A stretch of 28,296 bases of DNA from a virus. Below the pieces are notes generated by a model. The model searched no databases, was not told the origin of the DNA, and saw nothing but the letters and a program-made list of their open reading frames with translations. The translations under genes were made by a program, and so were the position numbers. The stretch spans positions 1 to 28,296 of IMG/VR virus record IMGVR_UViG_3300037493_005088, one strand, 5' to 3'. Shown here piece by piece: positions 22,807-28,296 of the stretch (position 1 is its first letter; each line of letters begins with the position of its first letter).

Positions 22807-24240
22807 CTAATACCCCGCGACACCCGCTGGTCTTCTGTCCCTATGTTTTAATTGTGAAGCAAACAACTTCCACCGCTTGTCGTTCGATTCCTTCTCGGAA
22901 ATATACATGCAGAGCATCTGAAGGCTGTCAGAAATATGGCTTGAGAAGTTCTTTGTCGGCATCGGCTTATATTCCTCTCCCATACTTTTAGGCTCTTTTT
23001 CATAATGATACCCGCCGTTGAGGGCCTTGCGAAGAAAGTGGCAATTCGGGGAGAGGAGGAATCCCGGCTCGCCCTTGTACATCTTGTTAAGAAACGTCTC
23101 AACAGCGGATATCCGAGGCAAAATAGCGTTTGTGGGAGCCGGCACGACATTTCTAAGACCTATCTCCGGGCCTTGTAAAATCTCAAAGCATGTTGATTCG
23201 TCCGTGGGCATCCTTGAGGTCCCGGAAGGATCTCCAAAGCCCATGACGTTCATCCCAAAATACTTCTTCCTCAATAAAGGAATAAGCTGGTTCTCGCAAA
23301 ACTGCCTTAGGCCCATCCCGTCGGAGACTAACTCGTCGAGGATTCGGAGCTGGCCAAGTGCAGTAATCTGACCGATTGAGCACGCAGGCTGAAGACCGAA
23401 ATCGAACCCCAGGATAACATCAGTTTTTTTCTCCGGTTCAAGGATGTGCGGCGCCACGTGTACATTATCGACGAAGGACTGGAAGACTGGCTTCCCGGAA
23501 ACGAGATATCCGTACTGCCCGTGGATGTATATACGGATATACATCTCGTCTTTTCCTTGAGCGAGGTTCTGGTAGTAGTTTTTCGGGAGGTGTTTCGTGT
23601 TTTCTGCATGGGCTGACAGCCCTGAAGGTTGTTTGAATACCTGCCAGTTTGTTGGCCTTACCTTCTCGAACATCTTATAGAGGTAAGAATCCTCATCCGG
23701 AGGGTTCGTGTCCATTATTATTCCGTACCAGCCCTCCTCGCAATCTCTCTTTGAAGGGTATCTGCCAATGCGGGAGTCCATGGCCTCGATGATGGTTCTG
23801 GGAATCTCCCTTACTTCATTAAACCACGCACCCGTTACCTCTAACGACAGAAGGTTAGATACCTGGTCCGGCCGGTCGAGCGCTCGAAATAAAACTTCCA
23901 AATGCACCCCCGGAAATTTTGTGATGATGTATGTGTGGTCGGTAACTCTGTATTCTCCGAAAAGTTTTGGTGGGAACCAGTCGTGGAAGGTCTTGATGGT
24001 AGTATCTTTAAGCTGCAAATATGAATTCCGGACAACGGCCCAGCGGCTCCTCCTGATTCCGTCCGGCCCGGGTTTCTGTTCATGGGCCCTCCTTATAATT
24101 TCGACAACCATAGCCGATGATTTGCCGCTTCCAAACGGCCCGATCGCGCAACGGATTCTCTTGTTTGAGAGCGCGAACCGCTTCAAAGTCGGGGCGTCTT
24201 CGTAGTTATAGATGACTTGAAATGGTTTCAGTTCTTCCAC
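22807..24240 (-). CDS. terL: Terminase large subunit
   Basis: 477 residues from GTG 24240; this codon overlaps the upstream stop (TAGTG) and has AGGAG eight bases before it. An ATG at 24264 would add 8 residues but overlaps the upstream gene by 25 bases. It packages DNA with an ATPase and then cuts it. Walker A is GPFGSGKSS (about residues 34-42); the Walker B-like AWFNE is near 138-142; SATP-like coupling text follows. The C-terminal RNase H-like nuclease shows acidic residues in LGFDFG (about 280), GFGDPSG (about 337) and HISDSLQM. All key motifs are intact. Confidence 0.95.
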   Translation of the reverse strand: MEELKPFQVIYNYEDAPTLKRFALSNKRIRCAIGPFGSGKSSAMVVEIIRRAHEQKPGPDGIRRSRWAVVRNSYLQLKDTTIKTFHDWFPPKLFGEYRVTDHTYIITKFPGVHLEVLFRALDRPDQVSNLLSLEVTGAWFNEVREIPRTIIEAMDSRIGRYPSKRDCEEGWYGIIMDTNPPDEDSYLYKMFEKVRPTNWQVFKQPSGLSAHAENTKHLPKNYYQNLAQGKDEMYIRIYIHGQYGYLVSGKPVFQSFVDNVHVAPHILEPEKKTDVILGFDFGLQPACSIGQITALGQLRILDELVSDGMGLRQFCENQLIPLLRKKYFGMNVMGFGDPSGTSRMPTDESTCFEILQGPEIGLRNVVPAPTNAILPRISAVETFLNKMYKGEPGFLLSPNCHFLRKALNGGYHYEKEPKSMGEEYKPMPTKNFSSHISDSLQMLCMYISEKESNDKRWKLFASQLKHRDRRPAGVAGY

Positions 24241-25223
24241 TACCAGTTCTCCTGCCGCAAGCATTTAATCACGCCGTCGTCGAACTTGAATAGAGTATCA
24301 GCATACGTCTTTTCTGGGTCAATTTCAAACTCGAATTTCTGCAACACAGACTCCACTGTAATTGTGCCTCCTGTTTTGGGGAACGTCCTCCAATGGACAG
24401 TCCCGTCTTTCAGGGGAACATAATACCTGTCCTGCTGGGAGATAACAAGGTCCAGTGGTTTCCCCCCATGAAGATGCACGAACAGGATGATCTCATTATT
24501 CTCTGTTTCTGAAATCCACGGCCGGATGGCCGGCTCGACCCCGCCGGGAACCTCAATATTCAGGTCTTCGATGCTCATCAAAGATTCTTCCGGGTTCATA
24601 AAGTAACAGTCTTTGAGCATATCGTTGACAGAGAAGTGGTTGTGCATCCAGTTCTCAAACATGAGATAGTCCCATCTATTCTTCCCCAAATCACGGAACT
24701 CGGCCCACGTTTCCAGATTCGGGACCCTGTCGTTGAACCATCCTGGCTTGAACGAAAAGAAATTGGTCATTATCCCGGACAGGTACTGCTTCGGAACGTG
24801 GTAGTCTATCCCGACGAATTTATACTGCTCCAGCTTGTTTCGGGCAAGGTTGATGTAATTATTGAAGCGGACAAGGCAGTCGCACTCAAGGAAGTGGACG
24901 TTTTCGAATTTTCCAGTCATAAACGCCGCCCCGTTCTTTATCGACCTTAAGCATGAAAGGGAATGATACGGAGCGCCTCTGGGAGATTTGAGCCGGACAC
25001 AGCCGGGAACGTCATAGTGATAATAGATGGTATAATCTTCGCTCAACCCGTCGTTCCCGTCGTAAATAAAATAATCGACCATCTGGACGATTTCTTCCGG
25101 GGCTGGAAGATGGGAGACAAGGACTATTGGGATATGCACTTCTCGCATACGATAGATAGACTCACGGAGAATATCCACCTTGTTCTTGGTTGATAAATAA
25201 CATCCGACGAGAAAAGCGTCCAT
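24240..25223 (-). CDS. GT-A-like glycosyltransferase beside the terminase
   Basis: 327 residues; the start overlaps the upstream stop (TAATG), with GGGGG before it. It is homologous to the middle domain of the three-domain enzyme at 2176-4974: STKNKVDILRES aligns with DTKEKLDTLIET; IVLVSHLPAPEEIVQMVDYFIYD with VLVSSHFPLPEKVIEMTDYYLFD; and its acidic motif ECD (113-115) falls where NSDTE sits there. This acidic motif would bind the metal-nucleotide-sugar. The C-terminal half is unique. It lies between an uncharacterised gene and terL. Likely it transfers a sugar to a protein or glycan in the same pathway as the larger enzyme. Confidence 0.78.
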   Translation of the reverse strand: MDAFLVGCYLSTKNKVDILRESIYRMREVHIPIVLVSHLPAPEEIVQMVDYFIYDGNDGLSEDYTIYYHYDVPGCVRLKSPRGAPYHSLSCLRSIKNGAAFMTGKFENVHFLECDCLVRFNNYINLARNKLEQYKFVGIDYHVPKQYLSGIMTNFFSFKPGWFNDRVPNLETWAEFRDLGKNRWDYLMFENWMHNHFSVNDMLKDCYFMNPEESLMSIEDLNIEVPGGVEPAIRPWISETENNEIILFVHLHGGKPLDLVISQQDRYYVPLKDGTVHWRTFPKTGGTITVESVLQKFEFEIDPEKTYADTLFKFDDGVIKCLRQENW

Positions 25224-25489
25224 TACACCCCCGGGTCAACATTCGGGTTTGCGACTCTTTCATACAGGTCGTGTATCTCTTTTTCTCTTTCCGGTATTGC
25301 ATACGACCCGGTCTCAAGGCCGATTCTCATAAACGGAGGAGTCCCCGGCAAAGGAGACATCTGGATTCTTTTACCGTTTTCGATGACCTGAAAAACCCTC
25401 GGCTTTACAAGTTTGTTCCCGCCGACAAGTCTTCCGATAAGAAACAGCCCCCCGGAAATCACCATCGTCAAAACGCCTTCTTCTTTCAT
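25223..25489 (-). CDS. Short membrane-associated hypothetical protein
   Basis: 88 residues. The N-terminus has one hydrophobic segment (GVLTMVISGGLFLIGRLVGG, about residues 5-24) that may cross the membrane. After it come FQVIENGKRIQMSPLPGTPPFMRIG and an acidic helical end. The start is ATG 25489; its stop overlaps the glycosyltransferase start. Similar SPLPG.PPF.R.G text occurs in small proteins near terminase genes in related phages. The role is unknown; linking it to glycan transfer at the membrane would be speculation. Confidence 0.7.
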   Translation of the reverse strand: MKEEGVLTMVISGGLFLIGRLVGGNKLVKPRVFQVIENGKRIQMSPLPGTPPFMRIGLETGSYAIPEREKEIHDLYERVANPNVDPGV

Positions 25490-25496
25490 AACCCCC

Positions 25497-26168
25497 TCAT
25501 TCCGCCATTTTACAGGCTTCGATAAAAGTTATTTTCGTCTGATTGTAGCACCAGTTCGCCAGGCCGTCCGGCCTTCTTCCGTCATAATCCAGTTTAGCGT
25601 TGAAATGAAACTCCCCTCCCATGTAGTCCACCCTTGGGAGAACTGTCGAATTATAGAGGATGTCATATTCCATCCCCTCGACGTCTATTTTGAGGAATCT
25701 GCAGCGGTCGATTTTGAACCTTTCAAAAGCATCATCAAGCCCGATGACGTCCACTTCTATCTTCGTGTGCAGCTCAGGATTGAAAGTCATTATGGCAGAC
25801 CCTCCCCCGGAGTGGTCGTCCTGGCACATGCTGAAAGGTATTCTTTCAGATTTCTTGCCGGCGCCGATGTTATGAGCCTCGATATTCGTGACCCCGTTCA
25901 AACCGATGTTCCGGACCATCTGAAAGAAGGTCCTCGGGCAGGCCTCCATCGAAACGACCCTGACGAAAGGAAACGTCTTCGCCATCATAATCGAAAACAC
26001 CCCCTCGCAAGCCCCGATGTCCAGAATGACGTCCCCGGGCCTAAATTCGACACCCAGCGCCCTGTAATTGTCCCCGAAGATTTCGGTCACGAGCGCCGCG
26101 GTGTTCGGCGCCTGATTAAAATAAAACTTATTCCCTCTGAATTCATACTCGATAATTGGTTGTGTCAT
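25497..26168 (-). CDS. FkbM-family methyltransferase
   Basis: 223 residues from ATG 26168, which has GGAGG at 4 bases; a GTG three bases earlier is too close to that site. It is a class I SAM-dependent methyltransferase of the FkbM type, which usually methylates sugar hydroxyls or related natural-product groups. SAM-binding motif I is VILDIGACEGVFS (about residues 47-59); SMEACP (motif II) and FLKIDVEGMEYDIL (characteristic of the family, about residue 160) follow. Its neighbours include a GT-A-like glycosyltransferase, so a glycan methylation step is the likely role. The acceptor is not visible in sequence. Confidence 0.88.
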   Translation of the reverse strand: MTQPIIEYEFRGNKFYFNQAPNTAALVTEIFGDNYRALGVEFRPGDVILDIGACEGVFSIMMAKTFPFVRVVSMEACPRTFFQMVRNIGLNGVTNIEAHNIGAGKKSERIPFSMCQDDHSGGGSAIMTFNPELHTKIEVDVIGLDDAFERFKIDRCRFLKIDVEGMEYDILYNSTVLPRVDYMGGEFHFNAKLDYDGRRPDGLANWCYNQTKITFIEACKMAE

Positions 26169-26196
26169 CACCCCTCCTTAACACGGTTTCGGTTTC

Positions 26197-26757
26197 TTAA
26201 CCTTCATTCAGACCACCTCCTTCATACTCGCTCCCGTCCGGGTTCATCACTAAAGACTGCTTCAGGTCACGGGGCCCCTCAATCATGTCTCGTATAGGTT
26301 TCTCCTCCTCCAGCCCCTTCAAGACCACATAGACCATCCGGTCCGCCTTCCCCCCAACCTCTTCCTTGGCTCTTATCTTCGCGGTAAGCTGTGCCGACTC
26401 AATCTTCATCAGCTCCTTTATCATAAAAAGGAACTCCCGGTCGGACTTCATCAGCTTTTCGAGTTTGCTTCTACCGTTCAGCTTCTGGTAAACATGTCTC
26501 ATGTCCTCCAGCATCTTCAGGGAAGCGTCTTCAACCTTTTCAGAGGGAGCGTTTTTCGGCTTACCATCCTTCCCGGGTTCAAGCCCCATAGCAAACGTCG
26601 CCTGCCGGTTCGCCTCTTTCGTCGCTCTACCCCTCGCGGCAGCAGCAGCTCTGTTCGCCTTGGCAATCTCAGCGCGGGTCAAACCACCCTTCTTCTCTGG
26701 ATTAAACCCGTCCACAAGGACGTGGTCCTTCGGCTTAAAACCCCCGCGAGCACCCAT
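26197..26757 (-). CDS. Putative small terminase subunit or DNA-binding protein
   Basis: 186 residues, with GGGGTGG upstream. The N-terminus is basic (GARGGFKPKDHVLVDGFNPEKKGGLTRAEIAKANRAAAAARGRATKEANRQ), followed by helices with charged heptads (LEDMRHVYQKLNGRSKLEKLMKSDREFLFMIKELMKIES) and an acidic end. It precedes the terminase group in transcription order, where the small subunit usually lies. Small terminase subunits are hard to recognise by sequence; a basic N-terminus and central coiled coil fit. It has no clear helix-turn-helix. Confidence 0.55.
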   Translation of the reverse strand: MGARGGFKPKDHVLVDGFNPEKKGGLTRAEIAKANRAAAAARGRATKEANRQATFAMGLEPGKDGKPKNAPSEKVEDASLKMLEDMRHVYQKLNGRSKLEKLMKSDREFLFMIKELMKIESAQLTAKIRAKEEVGGKADRMVYVVLKGLEEEKPIRDMIEGPRDLKQSLVMNPDGSEYEGGGLNEG

Positions 26758-26758
26758 A

Positions 26759-26839
26759 TCACCACCCCACCCTCGGCGGCCAGTACTTATTCACCAACCA
26801 CCCCAAGCCAACCAAAACCACAAAAACAATAAAGTCCAG
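26759..26839 (-). CDS. Second copy of a duplicated membrane micro-ORF
   Basis: A frame of 26 codons reading (L)DFIVFVVLVGLGWLVNKYW then PPRVGW, opening at CTG or from a GTG about 18 bases earlier. It ends at TGA two bases before the next gene. It is the downstream copy of a 56-base tandem repeat; because 56 is not a multiple of three, it reads in a different frame from the first copy (26791-26895). Differences between copies include two synonymous changes (GGT/GGC and CTG/TTG), suggesting selection for the hydrophobic peptide. Translation is uncertain. Confidence 0.35.
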   Translation of the reverse strand: MDFIVFVVLVGLGWLVNKYWPPRVGW

Positions 26840-26891
26840 TACATATTCACCAACCACCCCAGACCAACCAAAACCATCAAAACAGTAAAGT
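26780..26891. repeat. Two-copy 56-base tandem repeat
   Basis: Copies at 26780-26835 and 26836-26891 are head to tail with no spacer and differ at about eight positions. The repeat fills most of the gap between two genes and encodes on the minus strand a hydrophobic peptide in each copy, in different frames. Confidence 0.8.
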
Positions 26892-26895
26892 CCAT
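26791..26895 (-). CDS. Small hydrophobic membrane peptide from first repeat copy
   Basis: A 34-residue ORF that starts at ATG 26895, overlapping the stop of the upstream gene (TGATG), with GGGGGG about 6 bases before. The product is almost wholly hydrophobic (MDFTVLMVLVGLGWLVNMY, then a Trp/Leu-rich end WTLLFLWFWLAWGGW). The first 18 codons match the copy at 26759-26839; after that the frame shifts into the second repeat, so the C-terminus is an accident of the 56-base duplication. It may be a membrane protein of unknown role. Confidence 0.42.
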   Translation of the reverse strand: MDFTVLMVLVGLGWLVNMYWTLLFLWFWLAWGGW

Positions 26896-27227
26896 CACCG
26901 ACCCCCCAGTCTCTTAGACTTCTCCGCCATTACCTTACTGAATAAATCATCCCCAACCCCAACAGCAGAACGAGTGGCAGATTCCCTCGACTCCAACCGA
27001 CGCTCCATCCTCTCTATCCGTTTCTCCAAATCCGCAAACATCTTCAACACCACAGGATGGACCGCACCAGCAGTCTCCAGCCGATCCCTCACTGCAACAG
27101 CCTTGCCATCCTTCATCTCTAAAATCGGTCCGGCTACCACAACAGGAATATCCTCAACGGCTACCCCCTTCTTCTTCAACCGATAACGGCGCATCCGCTC
27201 CGCAACTACTTCCTTACTCTCCCCCAT
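26895..27227 (-). CDS. Small basic protein, possible regulator
   Basis: 110 residues with a strong GGAGG site. The N-terminus (VVAERMRRYRLKKKG) is an Arg/Lys-rich helix like the start of many small phage proteins that bind nucleic acid. A later helix (VVLKMFADLEKRIERMERRLESRES) is coiled-coil-like. It is the first gene downstream of the repeat-rich candidate promoter and thus the first in this transcript. It could bind DNA, or be the true small terminase. Direct evidence for either is lacking. Confidence 0.65.
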   Translation of the reverse strand: MGESKEVVAERMRRYRLKKKGVAVEDIPVVVAGPILEMKDGKAVAVRDRLETAGAVHPVVLKMFADLEKRIERMERRLESRESATRSAVGVGDDLFSKVMAEKSKRLGGR

Positions 27228-27235
27228 AACACCTC

Positions 27236-27308
27236 CGTAACGCTACCGTAACAAAAATCAGTCATAATTACCGTAACAGCGTAACGACCGTAACGCGTAA
27301 CAGTTACG
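27236..27308. promoter_or_regulatory. CGTAAC repeat array, iteron- or operator-like
   Basis: Six direct copies of CGTAAC (27236, 27247, 27272, 27280, 27289, 27296) and one inverted copy (27303) occur within 73 bases. Several share the longer form ACCGTAAC. They overlap a candidate minus-strand promoter and the leader of the first gene. The spacing (11, 25, 8, 9, 7 bases) suggests multiple binding sites for one protein, either a repressor or a replication initiator. Confidence 0.7.
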
Positions 27309-27315
27309 ATGTCAA
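27287..27315 (-). promoter_or_regulatory. Candidate promoter for the minus-strand operon
   Basis: TTGACA (27310-27315) is a perfect -35 box; the -10 candidate TACGGT (27287-27292) is 17 bases away and weak. It sits inside the CGTAAC array and just downstream of A-rich phased repeats at 27320-27355, about 60 bases before the first gene. A weak -10 plus upstream A/T repeats suggests an activator or UP-element-like help. Confidence 0.45.
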
Positions 27316-27319
27316 GCTA

Positions 27320-27355
27320 TTTCTGGTATTTTCTGGTATTTTTCTGAAATTTCTG
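27320..27355. repeat. Four 10-base phased repeats upstream of the -35 box
   Basis: TTCTGGTATT occurs twice in a row (27321-27340) and is followed by two diverged copies (TTTCTGAAAT, TTCTGGAGAT), each ten bases. One per helical turn, they place A/T tracts on one face of the DNA next to the candidate promoter, as expected of a curved or UP-like element or of a protein-binding array. Confidence 0.6.
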
Positions 27356-28296
27356 GAGATATAAAACCATACTACAGTAAATTCAACTACTTGCGAAGAC
27401 CCCTCCCCGTAGGAAACGGTGGTAGATAGGAGAGGGATAACAGGGACCCATGCCCTCGGCGGCGGCGGAATCCGGGTCATGGGGGCGGTCGGGGAAAAGC
27501 ATTCTTTCCCTTGGGCGGAGGGAATGGACCGCGGGCGGATTCGATGCCTGTTCGCCTGGCGCAAGGGCTCCTGACTCAGGGACGCGGGCGCCGATGTTCA
27601 TAAGGCTGTGCATAACTCGGTTGTCAACCTGTTTGATGTATGCTCATAGGTAAAAACGTAATAATATCAGCTATGGTGACATAACATTTCTTATATGACC
27701 TTACTCCTATGCAATAACGCACATGATAACGGCTCGCGACGTTGGCCCAGGACACGCGAACGCGGTCAAGGCTTGTAACGATATGGACCTAAAAGGCCCT
27801 TTCCTTCGCTTATACAGGCGGGCGTTGAATCCGCGAGTGCTGCTGGCGTCTATCTCTATCTCCAGTCACTCTCGCAGATCCGGTCGAAGCGCAGGAGACG
27901 CGGGCGCTGCACGGGCGGCGGGCGCTTTCGTAGTCGGTTAGTTTAGTCCAGTAGGTTTAGTTCACTGATTGACCTGGAACCGTAAACGGAAAAACATTGC
28001 TCATGGTTAAAGAGTGCAAAAGACAAACAAAAAAAAACAAAGGTCAATGGTTGGTTACGATAGGAGGAAAAGAGAAGGTGTAAGGTATTAAGATGGATTG
28101 CCCGCGACCTCAAAAATAGCCTCTTACGTGGTCAGGGTTTGTCCTTAACCGCTTGTTATCACTTACATTTCCCGCCCGCTAACCTGGGCACCACGTTTGG
28201 TAGTAATATCAATTACTTACGTAAAGGAAAACGGGCTTGACAAGGCCTTAATCTTTATTTATCCCCATTTGACTATACCTCTGAAACGTAGGACTG
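27356..28296. other. Gene-poor region at the right end
   Basis: About 940 bases with no convincing coding sequence on either strand: frames are short, lack ribosome sites and do not resemble proteins. GC-rich blocks (about 27430-27600 and 27730-27940) alternate with AT-rich blocks (27605-27720 and 27945-28100). A weak sigma-70-like site faces right at 28237-28265 (perfect TTGACA, poor -10). Another TTGACA faces left near 27623. Imperfect inverted arms ACGTGGT/ACCACGT lie at 28126 and 28190. I see no tRNA, rRNA or CRISPR. It may hold regulatory, origin or genome-end sequences. Confidence 0.5.

Noticed and set aside
25413-26297. 294-codon plus-strand frame opposite the FkbM methyltransferase
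   Set aside because: The minus-strand gene has clear SAM motifs, a strong ribosome site and operon context. The plus frame has neither a recognisable domain nor a good start.
27437-27451. 13-base match to part of the I-SceI recognition site (AGGGATAACAGGG)
   Set aside because: The outer bases of the site do not match. A partial match of this length is plausible by chance and no LAGLIDADG gene is present.
27450-27941. Plus-strand frames at 27450-27653 and 27723-27941, and minus-strand frames at 27304-27613
   Set aside because: They have no ribosome sites and low-complexity, Arg/Ala/Gly-rich composition expected from GC-rich noncoding DNA, and no recognisable protein pattern.
1-28296. tRNA or rRNA genes
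   Set aside because: I looked for cloverleaf T-loop motifs in the intergenic gaps and saw none. No rRNA-like sequence is present. A covariance-model search was not possible here.

Overview
This window looks like part of the genome of a tailed double-stranded DNA phage, probably podovirus-like, from an unidentified host. The evidence is a full packaging and head module: a terminase large subunit, a portal protein with a long charged tail, a scaffold-like protein and a major capsid protein of the N4-gp56 family. A lysis group and many virion and tail-fibre genes follow. Nearly all genes lie on the minus strand, are tightly packed with strong AGGAGG-type ribosome binding sites, and often overlap stop to start. 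The host is probably Gram-negative, because there are membrane-anchored coiled-coil lysis genes and a heptosyltransferase-type enzyme, but the sequence does not name it. Only the terminal fragment at 1-348 is cut by the window edge.

Transcription runs right to left. Positions 27228-28296 hold no convincing gene. The left end of that stretch carries a CGTAAC repeat array and a candidate promoter that would drive the minus-strand genes. Next come a small basic protein, a duplicated membrane micro-ORF, a putative small terminase, an FkbM-type methyltransferase, a short membrane-associated protein, a GT-A-like glycosyltransferase, the large terminase (22.8-24.2 kb) and the portal (20.4-22.8 kb). 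A strong intrinsic terminator at about 20.0 kb sits just before the scaffold and capsid genes. A free-standing HNH endonuclease with its own terminator (17.15-17.93 kb) separates capsid from tail. From 17.0 down to 7.2 kb is a run of virion and tail-fibre genes, including an adaptor, a BppU-like domain, two collagen-like fibres, two further fibre proteins and an HExxH protein. From 7.2 to 5.1 kb is the lysis region, interrupted by a plus-strand HNH gene with its own promoter. From 5.0 kb to the left edge are a three-domain glycosyltransferase and more tail genes.

The most interesting feature is a possible phage-encoded protein glycosylation system. The 932-residue glycosyltransferase at 2176-4974 ends in a domain resembling BAHT/TibC autotransporter O-heptosyltransferases, including a four-cysteine signature. 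Its middle domain is homologous to a second glycosyltransferase next to the terminase, which in turn lies near an FkbM methyltransferase. The same genome encodes two fibres with about 290 and 360 residues of Gly-X-Y repeats made almost entirely of Gly, Ser and Thr, with almost no proline. Many neighbouring virion proteins also carry short Gly-Thr-rich insertions. I infer, without proof, that the enzyme O-glycosylates these Ser/Thr-rich segments, and that the sugar may replace hydroxyproline in stabilising a collagen-like triple helix.
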